Source of the DNA: Blastocatellia bacterium
GTDB lineage: Bacteria > Acidobacteriota > Blastocatellia > HR10
DNA: 64,000 nt
Assembly (NCBI GenBank): GCA_035573895.1
Contig: DATLZR010000021.1
Coordinates: forward strand, 1-64,000
Direction of reading: 5' to 3'
Shown: in pieces, positions 1 to 8,072 of the stretch
Layout of the letters: the number at the start of each line of letters is the position of its first letter
How positions within the stretch are numbered: position 1 is the stretch's first letter
Notes under the pieces: generated by a model
What the model saw: only the letters and a program-made list of their open reading frames with translations
Databases searched by the model: none
What the model was told of the DNA's origin: nothing
Translations under genes and position numbers: made by a program

Positions 1-318
1 GAAGAAGATCGCCGACCACGCCATATTGAGCACGAGCTGTCCGGCGAAGAGCGCGAGTTCGCGAGACCATCCGACCCGCCGCCACACGAGCCATGCGGCC
101 ACGGCCATGCTCGCATAGAGGACGGACCAGACGGGACCGAAAACCCAGTTCGGAGGAGTCCAGTCCGGTTTGCGCAACAAAGCATACCATCCTTCGATGC
201 GAGGAGTGGTGAACCAGGAGCCGATCCCAGCAGCCATGAAGCACGCTGCCAGGAAAACTCCGAGTGACGCCAGCTCATGGAGTCTGCCGCTTAACCATTT
301 CGCCGCTACTCCGATCAT
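1..318 (-). CDS. TspO/MBR family tryptophan-rich sensory protein, C-terminus cut by window edge
   Basis: Translation of the minus strand from an ATG at 318 gives a Trp-rich membrane protein with the TspO signature: W-Y-x-L-x-K-P-D-W-T-P-P-N-W-V-F-G-P, a Trp-Leu-Tyr helix, then a QLVLNMAWSAIFF helix that runs off the window start. About 106 residues are visible of a usual 150-170. TspO proteins bind tetrapyrroles and cholesterol-like ligands and act in tetrapyrrole or photooxidative stress handling. A GGAGG sits 6 nt before the ATG, which fixes the start inside the end of the upstream SDR gene (44-nt overlap, other frame). It is the last visible gene of the operon led by the fasciclin gene. 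Family assignment is firm; ligand is unknown. Confidence 0.88.
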   Translation of the reverse strand, partial: MIGVAAKWLSGRLHELASLGVFLAACFMAAGIGSWFTTPRIEGWYALLRKPDWTPPNWVFGPVWSVLYASMAVAAWLVWRRVGWSRELALFAGQLVLNMAWSAIFF

Positions 319-1765
319 GGTTAGCCTCCGCGCGTCGGGCGATCGCTCGTATGAGGTTTGAGAAGATCACCCGGTGAATCGGATACAACCCATACCAATA
401 GATCAGACCGAATAACCCCCTGGGGGCGAAGAAAGCTGTCTGCACAAGGAGCGTTCGTCCGCCGGATTGCGGTTTCGCCTCCCACTGGAGCCAGGCCGAG
501 CCGGGCAGTTTCATCTCGGCGCGTAACCTCAACAGGCGGTCGGGCACTATATCCTCGACGCGCCAGAAATCCACAACATCCCCTACGCGCAATTGATCCG
601 GATGGCGACGCCCCCGGCGGAATCCCACGCCTCCGACCAAACGATCCAAAGCCCCGCGCAGCCGCCAGACCCAATCCCCATAGAGCCATCCCCGCTCTCC
701 TCCTAATCTCGAGAAGATCTCAAAGAGGCGCTCTGGACTAGCGGCAACAATCTCACCCCTCCGCTCGATGATCATCCCCTGCTCATTTTTGAGAACGACA
801 GGAGGCACATCTCCTCGGCTAGAGGCCAGAGCATCGCCCCAACTGCTCTCGACGTGGTTACAGGCCAGTTCGTCGAGGGCGCGCCGAACGGCCTGCTCGT
901 AACCAATCGGCTCAATATGAGGAAACAAGCGCCGTGCCCTGTCATCCCGCACGATGACCTCATTGCGAAGTCCCTCGATCAAGGGCCGGGCCATAGTCGC
1001 CGGTATGGGCGTTATCCAGTGCACCCAGTAAGATGAAAGTCGCGGCGAGAGAAGCGGGACCGAGATGAGCACCCGCCTGAGACCTCGGACTCGAGCATAA
1101 ATCAGCATCATTTCCGCATAGGTGAGCACATCGGCCCCGCCGATCTCAATGATCTGATCGGCGCTCTCCGGGACCTCGAGCGCAGAGATCAGATACCGGA
1201 TCACGTCGTCAATGGCTATAGGCTGAATGCGCGTGTAGACCCAGCGAGGACAAATCATCACCGGCAGCCGCTCAGTCAGGTTCCGCACGATCTCAAAAGA
1301 CGCACTTCCTGAACCCACAATGATGGCCGCGCGGAACTCCGTAACGGGGATGCCCGCCCGGCGGAGGACATGCCCCGTCTCATGCCGCGACTGAAGATGG
1401 CGGGAGAGATTGGCGTTGGGGTCGCCCAATCCCCCCAGGTAGATCAACCTCTGCACCCCGGCTGAACGAGCCGCTTCGGCGAAGTTATGAGCGGCCACAA
1501 GGTCGCGCTTGTGAAAATCCCGGCTTTCGGTCATGCTGTGAATCAAATAGAACGCCGCGTCCACTGCCTTCATCGCCCGATGAATCGTCTCGGGCTTGAG
1601 CACGTCCCCAACCGCAACCTCAACTTCATCGGCCCAGAAACGACCCTGCAAGCGCCGTTGGTCCCGGACGAATACCCGAACCTGGTAGCCCGCCTTCAGC
1701 AGATGCGGTACGAGCCGGCTTCCAACGTACCCCGTAACTCCGGTGACCAGGACCCGCTTAACCAC
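275..1765 (-). CDS. SDR-type NAD(P)-binding oxidoreductase with C-terminal DUF2867
   Basis: The protein of 496 residues begins with a Rossmann start, VTGVTGYVGSRLVPHLL, typical of atypical/NmrA-like SDRs (TGxxGxxG). Residues 1 to about 300 are the nucleotide-binding domain and about 330-480 match the DUF2867 (START-like) tail that is found fused to these SDRs. The start is a GTG at 1765 with no strong ribosome site. The gene lies 80 nt after the DUF378 gene and overlaps tspO by 44 nt, so it is probably co-transcribed. In other bacteria this fusion type occurs in light- or stress-induced clusters with CarH/LitR regulators; that link is known from genome context, while the substrate is not known. 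Confidence 0.85.
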   Translation of the reverse strand: MVKRVLVTGVTGYVGSRLVPHLLKAGYQVRVFVRDQRRLQGRFWADEVEVAVGDVLKPETIHRAMKAVDAAFYLIHSMTESRDFHKRDLVAAHNFAEAARSAGVQRLIYLGGLGDPNANLSRHLQSRHETGHVLRRAGIPVTEFRAAIIVGSGSASFEIVRNLTERLPVMICPRWVYTRIQPIAIDDVIRYLISALEVPESADQIIEIGGADVLTYAEMMLIYARVRGLRRVLISVPLLSPRLSSYWVHWITPIPATMARPLIEGLRNEVIVRDDRARRLFPHIEPIGYEQAVRRALDELACNHVESSWGDALASSRGDVPPVVLKNEQGMIIERRGEIVAASPERLFEIFSRLGGERGWLYGDWVWRLRGALDRLVGGVGFRRGRRHPDQLRVGDVVDFWRVEDIVPDRLLRLRAEMKLPGSAWLQWEAKPQSGGRTLLVQTAFFAPRGLFGLIYWYGLYPIHRVIFSNLIRAIARRAEANHDRSSGEMVKRQTP

Positions 1766-1845
1766 TTTGCTGCCCGCGTCCCGCTAAGATCATGTATGTC
1801 TCCAGCCATCCAGACCGAGTTTCACAAGCGCGACCAAGCCCCGCT

Positions 1846-2055
1846 CTACGCCGCGTCTTTTGCCTTCTTGCCGAGCAAAGTCAAACCGTAAAGCCCAGCC
1901 AGCCCAACCAGGGTATAAATGACCCGGCTTAGAAAGGAAGCGTTGCCTCCAAAGATAGCCGCCACGAGATCGAACTGGAAGATCCCCCACAGACCCCAGT
2001 TCAATGCTCCGACGATTATTAACACCAAAGCGATCGTGTCTAACGGACTCTTCAT
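1846..2055 (-). CDS. DUF378 family small membrane protein
   Basis: A 69-residue protein with two hydrophobic segments (about residues 5-25 and 38-58) carrying the DUF378 pattern LIIVGALNWGLWGIFQFDLV. The start at 2055 is set by GGAGG 6 nt upstream; an upstream in-frame extension to 2103 would overlap the fasciclin gene and lacks a ribosome site. The gene sits 19 nt after the fasciclin stop, so both likely share one transcript. DUF378 proteins are short inner-membrane proteins of unknown function, often in stress-linked operons. Confidence 0.9.
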   Translation of the reverse strand: MKSPLDTIALVLIIVGALNWGLWGIFQFDLVAAIFGGNASFLSRVIYTLVGLAGLYGLTLLGKKAKDAA

Positions 2056-2074
2056 ATAGTCCTCCTTCATCGAG

Positions 2075-2566
2075 TTAATCCTTCGGTAAGAGCACGGCGT
2101 CAATGACGTGAATTACGCCATTGCTCGCCACGATATCCGTCTTGATGACGCGGGCACCATTCACTGTAACCCTGCCGCCCGCGCTCTGAATTTGCAGGCT
2201 CCCTCCGCTCAGCGCCTTCGCCGATTTCAGCTTGACCACATCGGACGCCATCAGCTTGCCCGATACGACATGGTATGTGAGTATCTTCGTGAGGCGATCC
2301 TTGTTCTGAGGTTTGAGAAGATCATCGAGCGTCCCCGGCGGAAGCTTCGCGAAGGCTTCATCTGTTGGGGCAAATACGGTGAAAGGCCCCTTGCCCTTGA
2401 GCGTCTCCACTAATCCAGCGGCTTTTAACGCCGTGACTAAGGAGTTGAATGTCCGAGCCTCAACGGCCGTATCCACAATGTCTTTACCCTGGCCGCTTTC
2501 CGACCCCACCACAGGGCCCAAAAGCAGAACGACGAAACAGGCAGTTGCTGCAATTCTCTTTAGCAT
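2075..2566 (-). CDS. secreted fasciclin (FAS1) domain protein
   Basis: The protein of 163 residues has an N-terminal signal peptide ([17 protein letters not shown] region) and one FAS1 domain covering residues 28-160, including the [15 protein letters not shown] motif, LTYHVVSGK and the terminal [13 protein letters not shown] motif. Bacterial FAS1 proteins are periplasmic or surface proteins of adhesion or unknown role. The ATG at 2566 has GGAGGG 8 nt upstream. It is the first gene after a consensus promoter (TTGACA-16-TATAAT) whose -35 is overlapped by CarH-like repeats, so it should be the most strongly controlled gene of the operon. Confidence 0.93.
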   Translation of the reverse strand: MLKRIAATACFVVLLLGPVVGSESGQGKDIVDTAVEARTFNSLVTALKAAGLVETLKGKGPFTVFAPTDEAFAKLPPGTLDDLLKPQNKDRLTKILTYHVVSGKLMASDVVKLKSAKALSGGSLQIQSAGGRVTVNGARVIKTDIVASNGVIHVIDAVLLPKD

Positions 2567-2614
2567 TGTTTGATCCCTCCTATTTGTTGGTTTTTCCACA
2601 ACACAAAGGCCACT

Positions 2615-2642
2615 ATTATACAGCTTGTCTATTTTTTGTCAA
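2615..2642 (-). promoter_or_regulatory. sigma-70 promoter of the fasciclin operon
   Basis: On the minus strand a perfect TTGACA (2637-2642) is followed after 16 nt by a perfect TATAAT (2615-2620). The fasciclin start lies 49 nt downstream of the -10. The match to consensus is complete in both hexamers, which implies that this promoter needs a repressor to be silent. Confidence 0.85.
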
Positions 2643-2657
2643 TGGTCTGTCTAATAT
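2625..2657 (+). promoter_or_regulatory. three 11-bp-spaced direct repeats, candidate CarH operator
   Basis: TGTCTA (2626-2631), TGTCAA (2637-2642) and TGTCTA (2648-2653) are spaced exactly 11 bp. The first lies in the spacer of the fasciclin promoter, the second is its -35 element, and the third lies just upstream. Tetrameric CarH is known to bind operators made of 11-bp direct repeats that overlap the -35. The repeats are seen directly; binding is inferred from the adjacent carH-like gene. Confidence 0.7.
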
Positions 2658-2691
2658 TTTTCACAAAGAGGTCAAAATCTTCGTCGAAAAC

Positions 2692-2720
2692 TAGACAGAT
2701 CATAGACACAGGCCTATACT
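2692..2720 (+). promoter_or_regulatory. promoter of the carH-like gene with two operator-like repeats
   Basis: TAGACA (2692-2697) acts as a -35, followed after 17 nt by TATACT (2715-2720). TAGACA recurs at 2703-2708, again at 11-bp spacing and in the opposite orientation to the fasciclin-side repeats. This suggests autoregulation. The predicted start site is about 3 nt before the ATG at 2730, so the mRNA would be nearly leaderless. Confidence 0.65.
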
Positions 2721-2729
2721 TTATCCGTT

Positions 2730-3683
2730 ATGAAATCCGAATCGCTTTTTCCGATTAAGGCTGTGGCGCAGCGGACCGGCCTGACGCCATACGTGATTCG
2801 AGCATGGGAGAGGCGCTATAAGGCGATAGCTCCGGCCCGGACCCGGACTAACCGTCGCCTCTATTCAGAAGCAGACATTGCCAGGCTTCTTCTTCTGCGC
2901 CGCGTCAAAGAGATGGGCTACAGCATTGGACAGATTGCGCAGCTGCCCACGGAAAAGCTCCTGGCCATGTTGAATGACTCGGCTGCCAAGACGAGGGCTC
3001 AAGAAGTGCCTTCGGATTCCGCTTTAGAGGCTCATTTGAAAGCCTGTCTTTCGGCCGTGGAAAAGTTTGATGCAGAAGAGCTGAGAAGAGCGCTCGCCCG
3101 CGCAGTTGTCACATTTGGATGGCCGGTTGTAATAGAACGAGTCTTCTTGCCCCTGATGCAGAAAATCGGGGAGTGCTGGCGCGAGGGTTCTTTGAGAATT
3201 GGGCACGAGCATCTGGCATCGGCCGTCATTCAAGCCTTCCTGGGAAATCTCGAAAGGGGGCAAGTTCCGCCAACCTCAGCGCCGGTTTTGATCGTCACTA
3301 CGCCCGTTGGCCAGCTCCACGAGATTGGAGCCCTGGCGGCCACAGCTATTGCAGCCTCAGAAGGGTGGAGTGTCACGTACTTAGGTCCGAACCTCCCCGC
3401 CGAGGAGATCGCCCATGCGGCGCACCGGAGCCAGGCGAGGGTGGTAGCCTTAAGCATCGTCTATCCACCGGACGATCCTCATCTCCCGGCCGAGCTTGAG
3501 AAGTTGCGCCACTACCTTCCCGAGCATGTGACGATTTTAGTCGGGGGGCGCAGCGCGCGTGCCTACGCAGATGTCTTGGACCGCATAGGAGCGGTTCAGG
3601 TATCTGATTGGGCGAGCTTCCGTACTCTGTTGGAATCGCTGAGGCCTCATGGCCCGGCAAATGTCGCTCAGCCTGGCCCTTGA
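2730..3683 (+). CDS. carH: CarH/LitR-type MerR regulator, B12-dependent photoreceptor
   Basis: The 317-residue protein has an N-terminal MerR winged helix (residues 5-80, with T-P-Y-V-I-R-A-W-E-R-R-Y), a cap/four-helix region (about 95-180) and a cobalamin-binding Rossmann domain (about 183-305). The photoreceptor hallmark W-x9-EH is present as W150 and E160-H161. His197 in LHEIGA is the expected lower axial cobalt ligand, and a GG motif follows near residue 270. CarH with adenosylcobalamin tetramerises in the dark and represses; light breaks the tetramer. No ribosome site is seen, in line with a leaderless start. It is divergent from the fasciclin-DUF378-SDR-tspO operon, its likely target. 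B12 binding is strongly supported; light response is inferred from the motif. Confidence 0.9.
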   Translation: MKSESLFPIKAVAQRTGLTPYVIRAWERRYKAIAPARTRTNRRLYSEADIARLLLLRRVKEMGYSIGQIAQLPTEKLLAMLNDSAAKTRAQEVPSDSALEAHLKACLSAVEKFDAEELRRALARAVVTFGWPVVIERVFLPLMQKIGECWREGSLRIGHEHLASAVIQAFLGNLERGQVPPTSAPVLIVTTPVGQLHEIGALAATAIAASEGWSVTYLGPNLPAEEIAHAAHRSQARVVALSIVYPPDDPHLPAELEKLRHYLPEHVTILVGGRSARAYADVLDRIGAVQVSDWASFRTLLESLRPHGPANVAQPGP

Positions 3684-4059
3684 GAGGACCTCGCCGCGTG
3701 CAAATGAGCGCCCGTTTTTCCCGAGTTCTTGATTTGATCAAAGGCTTGCGGGGGACAGGGGCCACCTCACCGGAGGTTCAAACCCGCCCGATTCCTAAAT
3801 TCAGCCACCCGTCCATAATCTCCTCCACACCCCGCTTCATTCGCTCCCATCGGGATCTTTTCGACTCTCCTTCAAACGTTGATCTTGTAGCGGCGTAGTA
3901 ACGCGCGAGCGCCTCTCGCGTTTTCCCGTTGGATACCATGCATGAAGGCTGGCGCACGTGCTTCCATCTCACTGCCAAGCTCACAAATTTATCCTGTTAC
4001 CGATCTCGTCGAAGGTGCGAGGGTTCCTAAATTGCACGTTAGAGCCCTGTGCACAGGAA
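3684..4059. other. intergenic stretch without a supported gene
   Basis: A 68-codon minus-strand reading frame (3778-3984) exists, but it shows no family resemblance and no clear ribosome site, so it is not called. No tRNA, terminator with a T tract or repeat was recognised here. Confidence 0.5.
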
Positions 4060-4088
4060 TTGACTTGCCTGGAGCGTTTCGATAGTAT
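4060..4088 (+). promoter_or_regulatory. candidate sigma-70 promoter
   Basis: TTGACT (4060-4065), 17-nt spacer, TAGTAT (4083-4088). It would start transcription near 4095, about 24 nt before the Cys-rich protein start at 4119, and could serve the two small exported protein genes that follow. Confidence 0.45.
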
Positions 4089-4118
4089 GGCAGTTGTCTC
4101 TGAGAGGAACAGGCGCAG

Positions 4119-4595
4119 ATGATTTGCGGTGGGCAAAAGGAGGTGCAGCAGGCAAGTGAATTCGCCGGTCTCCGTGCTCACGCACTGACGCGCCTGCGAG
4201 TGAAATTCTCCCTTCGAGTACTCGCCTTTTTTATCCTTGGCGCCCTGATCGCTTTCGGAATTAGCCCCTTGGCGTCCGCCTCAGCGACGACGTGCCGGAT
4301 GAGTTGCTGTGCGCGGATGGCGACTTGTTGCTGTCGTCCGTCACAGAAAGATTCTGCTGCGCCGTCGAGGCAAGCATGGCATCGGCCCCAGGCCGTCACC
4401 TCCTGCCCTCGCACCTGCGCGGGAGCGACGACGGCGACATGGCAGCGTCAGTACGTATCGGTCGGGGATTCGGCTGACCTCCCTGACCTGTCATTCTCGT
4501 CACGTTTCCCAAGAGGGGCATCACCTGCTTTTAAAGAACCTTTGCTTTCCCTCCCCTCCACGCGATCCCCTCCGGCCGCACCTCTTACCTCCTGA
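4119..4595 (+). CDS. exported cysteine-rich small protein of unknown function
   Basis: The frame of 158 residues has a long N-region, a hydrophobic segment (about residues 29-55) and then a dense cysteine cluster, C-R-M-S-C-C-A-R-M-A-T-C-C-C. The rest is Ser/Pro/Arg-rich and low in complexity. The start may be the ATG at 4119 or an internal GTG near 4199; neither has a strong ribosome site. The cysteine cluster could bind metal (copper or zinc); this fits the later CuA oxidase and SCO genes but is inference. The tail may be disordered. Coding status is likely but not certain. Confidence 0.5.
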   Translation: MICGGQKEVQQASEFAGLRAHALTRLRVKFSLRVLAFFILGALIAFGISPLASASATTCRMSCCARMATCCCRPSQKDSAAPSRQAWHRPQAVTSCPRTCAGATTATWQRQYVSVGDSADLPDLSFSSRFPRGASPAFKEPLLSLPSTRSPPAAPLTS

Positions 4596-4717
4596 AAGCT
4601 CTCACATCAGACCAAGAGGCCCCGGCTCCGGACCGTCCTCTTGCACGCATGTGGTTTCCGTGACCCTCCTGTGATCTCTTGTGGAGGGCAAGTCTTCTGA
4701 CCGGAGGAGGAACGTGT

Positions 4718-5533
4718 ATGAGGAAGAAATCCCTTCCGCGATATGCCTTGATCATCCTTGTCTTTTTGATCGCCTGGCCCTTTGGGACGTCTCGGGTCCC
4801 GGCGGTTGTTTCTCTCTCACCCCACACTGCTTATGCGGTGGATTGGGACGGAAATCTCATCGAGTTCAATACGCACACATTAGACGTGCGTGTGATCGGG
4901 CCCACGCTCCCCTTCGCGGAGCTTGACTTTCGGGTCTCCGATGGTCGGCTCTACGGGGTCGCCGACAAAGAAACTCCGCAGCTTTACTGGATCTCTCTGC
5001 AAACGGGAGTGTCAACGCCAGTAAGCGCTCCTTTCGAACAACCCCTGCCTGGAGACGTTTTTGGTTTTGATTTCAATCCCGCCTCCGATCGCCTGCGCAT
5101 TGTCAGCGATGCGGACGCGAACTGGCGGATTGATGTCGGATCGGGTCGCCTCTGGCAGGACGGCCGCTTGCATTACGAAGATGGGAGAAAGGCGAACATT
5201 GTGGCCATCGCACACGGTCATAATCACGGGCCATCTCCGCGAGAGGAAGTGGTTCCCTGCTATGGGATTGATGCCCTGCACGATACCCTGGTCCTCCTGG
5301 ATCCCCCAGGGGATGGAATGGTGCGCACCGTAGGCCCTTTAGGGGTGGATGTCGGACCTTTGACCCACTTCGACATCGCTGGGCACGACACGGCCTATCT
5401 GGTCACGGTCTTGCCCGGCGAGCGCTGGAGTACCCTCTTCGAGGTGAACCTGGAGACGGGTCGAGCAGAGAAGGTCGGACAGATTCAAGCACGGGGACCG
5501 CTCCGCGCTTTCGCGCTTGAGCTTGAGCACTGA
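4718..5533 (+). CDS. exported DUF4394 domain protein
   Basis: The protein of 271 residues has a signal peptide (residues 1-25) and a DUF4394-like beta-propeller-type body. The typical motif FGFDFNPASDRLRIVSD, followed by N-W-R-I-D and D-G-R-L-H-Y, is clear. A short His-rich loop (HGHNHG) lies near residue 170. The start ATG at 4718 has GGAGGAGG 7 nt upstream. DUF4394 proteins are secreted, repeat-rich and of unknown function. It sits between the Cys-rich protein and a TonB receptor and could belong to the same metal-linked group. Confidence 0.85.
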   Translation: MRKKSLPRYALIILVFLIAWPFGTSRVPAVVSLSPHTAYAVDWDGNLIEFNTHTLDVRVIGPTLPFAELDFRVSDGRLYGVADKETPQLYWISLQTGVSTPVSAPFEQPLPGDVFGFDFNPASDRLRIVSDADANWRIDVGSGRLWQDGRLHYEDGRKANIVAIAHGHNHGPSPREEVVPCYGIDALHDTLVLLDPPGDGMVRTVGPLGVDVGPLTHFDIAGHDTAYLVTVLPGERWSTLFEVNLETGRAEKVGQIQARGPLRAFALELEH

Positions 5534-5545
5534 AGTCAAGCAATC

Positions 5546-5587
5546 GGGGAGGGCAGTCTTTTCCAGTAAGAGAATGCCCTCTCCCCC
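5546..5587 (+). terminator. GC-rich hairpin between DUF4394 and TonB receptor genes
   Basis: The left arm GGGGAGGGCA (5546-5555) can pair with TGCCCTCTCCCC (5575-5586) with a 2-nt bulge, followed by ATTTTA. It is a plausible intrinsic terminator or attenuator 12 nt after the DUF4394 stop, just before the ribosome site of the receptor gene. Confidence 0.55.
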
Positions 5588-5606
5588 ATTTTAGGAGACG
5601 GGGCTT

Positions 5607-7940
5607 ATGTTCCTTCGCCACGTTCTTATAGTTCTCACCATCAGCATTGGTGTTGCCCCTGGGATTGTCTCAGCTCAAGTGTGGGGAACGCTCGCCGGGC
5701 AAGTACTAACCAGGCTGGATCGTCGCCCGCTGTCAGACGTCTCTGTTGAGGTTGAGAATGTGGAGACTGGCGAACGAAATCGCTCGGTCACTGACGAAAT
5801 GGGGCGTTTCACCTTCCAGCGCCTTGTTCCGGGCCATTATCGCTTCAGCGCCGCCGCTGCGGGACTTCGACCCGAACAGCGAATCTTCAGGCTCGCTCCC
5901 CGCGAACTGCTTGTGCTCGACATCCTGCTGGAAGTTGAACCTCTGCGCGAAGCTGTGACTGTCGAGGCCCCCGCGGCTTCCCCGCCTCAAGGATCTCCAG
6001 GTGGGACTGTTGTTGAGGGGAAGCGAATCGCTGCTCTCCCGGAGCCTATTCAAACTCACCTTCCCGAGACCATAGCGGCCCTCGTCCCCGGAGCCGTACG
6101 AAGTCATGATGACCTCGTTCATGTCCGAGGGAGTGAGCTGGCGCTCAACGCGATGCTCAACGGCGTCTTTTTCTGGGAAAATCCCCACGCCCTTTTCTCG
6201 GCTGGTCTCGATCCGGGGATTATTGAATCCGTGAACGTCGTCACCGGCCCATTTTCCGCGGAGTATGGGAATCGCCTCGGGGGCGTTCTGGACATCGTTA
6301 CCAAGTCGGGATTCGGGCACCCTTCCGGAGGAGCCGTGACGCTCAGCGCGGGAACGACGCTCCGAAATCACGCGACCGTTGAATATGGTGGACAGCGGGG
6401 ACGTTTTGGTTATTACGGTCGGGTCATGGGGTGGCAGTCGGCGCGATTCCTGAGCCCACCAGAACGCGATGCCCATCACGATCTCGGACGTGGGCTTCGC
6501 ACCTTTCTTCAGTTCGATGTCCAACCCAGCGCGCGCGACCTCTTGCGCTTCACCCTCATGGGGAACGGACTCAATTTTGAAATCCCCAACACGGCCGAGG
6601 AGGAGCGCTACGGCCGCGACCTGCGCCAGCACGGGCGTGAACAGACGTTGATCGCCGTATGGGATCGCGTCGTCTCTCCCCGCGCCACTACTCACATAGC
6701 CTTCTATCAACGGGTCAGTCGCACGAAACTCTTTCCTTCGTTTGATCCGCGCTCGGTCTGGGCACAATACTCCCGCCAGTTGGACACGCTCGGCGTCAAG
6801 GCCGATGTCGCCTACGTGAATTCTCCTCACGGAATGAAGATGGGAGTGGACGTCGTCTCGCTGCGTCCGCGCGAGACGCTTGTTCTGGATCCGACCACCT
6901 ATGACCGCTACTGCGCCCGTTATGATCTTTTCTGTCTTGAGTTCTTCCACACGACGTGGCAAGCGGAAAAGCGAGGCCGACAGGTGAGCGCTTACTTCCA
7001 GGATCGCCTTCGGGTGAGGCCATGGCTGACGCTGGATGCAGGGCTTCGACTCGATGCCCACCGCCTCGTCACTCGTTCAAACCAATGGAGTCCCCGCATC
7101 GGCTTATCCCTTTTCATCCCAAAGACGGAAGCTATCTTTCACCTGAGTTACAATCGTTTCTTCGTCCCTCCGCCAGTGGAAGCAATCCTTCTGTCCAGCG
7201 CTAAGCCTGGCGACCTCGTTCGCGATTATGCGCGTGTGCCCGCTCGTCCGGTACTTTCTGAGAGGGCTCACCAGTTCCATGTCGGCATCAGCCGAACGTG
7301 GGTCGAGAGCCTTCGCGTTGACGTCATGACGTTTTATCGGGTGGGTGATCTCCCTGTCCACACTGTTCGGTTCCCGGGACTGTGGATCTTCCCCTATGTC
7401 AATTTCGATCAAGAGCGCGTGATGGGAGCCGAGCTTTCGGTAGAGATCCCGCGGCTGAAGAGAATTGGTCTGTCGGGATTCTTCAATTATTCCGCCTCAC
7501 GCGCCTACTATTACAATCCGGTGAGAGGGGGATTCACCGCGGTCACCCACGGCGAAGGGCGATTCCTCGCGCCCTTCGATCAGACGCATACGGGGACGGC
7601 CGGCATCATCTATTCTCCGCAGCGACGCGGATTCTGGACGGGTGTGTGGATCGAATATGGAAGCGGGACACCCATCCATCACGGAGGAGGACATACCCAT
7701 ACCCACGATGGTACCGCAGGAGCAACTGCTCCTTCTCCGCAACGTGTGCCGTGGCATCTGGTTATGAACCTCAGCATGGGGATTGATTTGCTCCGGCGTT
7801 CGCGCTCTAGAGTTGCCCTCCAATGGGCCATCGAAAATGTCACAAATAACGTCTACGTCGTGGCACGCGAAAGTCTGTTCACGCCGGGGCAGTTTGCCCT
7901 TCCCCGTCAGGTTTCGGCTTCCGTGAAGGTTTCTTTCTGA
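5607..7940 (+). CDS. TonB-dependent receptor with N-terminal carboxypeptidase-regulatory-like domain
   Basis: The 777-residue protein has a signal peptide (1-23), a carboxypeptidase D regulatory-like beta-sandwich (about 27-115), a plug domain (about 130-240, including VHVRGSELALNAMLNG and SAEYGNRLGGVLDIVTKSG) and a 22-strand barrel to a C-terminal ending in SVKVSF, with Phe last as expected for an outer-membrane barrel. A histidine-rich loop (H-H-G-G-G-H-T-H-T-H-D, about residues 690-702) is unusual and could help bind metal ions. The ATG at 5607 has AGGAGA upstream. The ligand is unknown; nearby Cu-related genes suggest copper or another metal. Confidence 0.92.
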   Translation: MFLRHVLIVLTISIGVAPGIVSAQVWGTLAGQVLTRLDRRPLSDVSVEVENVETGERNRSVTDEMGRFTFQRLVPGHYRFSAAAAGLRPEQRIFRLAPRELLVLDILLEVEPLREAVTVEAPAASPPQGSPGGTVVEGKRIAALPEPIQTHLPETIAALVPGAVRSHDDLVHVRGSELALNAMLNGVFFWENPHALFSAGLDPGIIESVNVVTGPFSAEYGNRLGGVLDIVTKSGFGHPSGGAVTLSAGTTLRNHATVEYGGQRGRFGYYGRVMGWQSARFLSPPERDAHHDLGRGLRTFLQFDVQPSARDLLRFTLMGNGLNFEIPNTAEEERYGRDLRQHGREQTLIAVWDRVVSPRATTHIAFYQRVSRTKLFPSFDPRSVWAQYSRQLDTLGVKADVAYVNSPHGMKMGVDVVSLRPRETLVLDPTTYDRYCARYDLFCLEFFHTTWQAEKRGRQVSAYFQDRLRVRPWLTLDAGLRLDAHRLVTRSNQWSPRIGLSLFIPKTEAIFHLSYNRFFVPPPVEAILLSSAKPGDLVRDYARVPARPVLSERAHQFHVGISRTWVESLRVDVMTFYRVGDLPVHTVRFPGLWIFPYVNFDQERVMGAELSVEIPRLKRIGLSGFFNYSASRAYYYNPVRGGFTAVTHGEGRFLAPFDQTHTGTAGIIYSPQRRGFWTGVWIEYGSGTPIHHGGGHTHTHDGTAGATAPSPQRVPWHLVMNLSMGIDLLRRSRSRVALQWAIENVTNNVYVVARESLFTPGQFALPRQVSASVKVSF

Positions 7941-8017
7941 GATGGGCTTCGCGAGATCTTACCGAACGCAGGCTGCATACTTTCTTCTCAGTAACCTGGT
8001 GACTAAAAAGTGAGTAC

Positions 8018-8045
8018 TTGACGCTCGGTCGGACCCACGTATAAT
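8018..8045 (+). promoter_or_regulatory. sigma-70 promoter of the haem-copper reductase operon
   Basis: TTGACG (8018-8023), 16-nt spacer, TATAAT (8040-8045). The subunit II start codon is 27 nt downstream of the -10 and has a good ribosome site (GGGAGGTGAGGGG). Confidence 0.8.
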
Positions 8046-8072
8046 GGGCTGCGAGATCAGGGAGGTGAGGGG

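Noticed and set aside
3778-3984. 68-codon minus-strand reading frame
   Set aside because: No ribosome site, no recognised family and no conserved neighbour; it is in an otherwise empty intergenic region.
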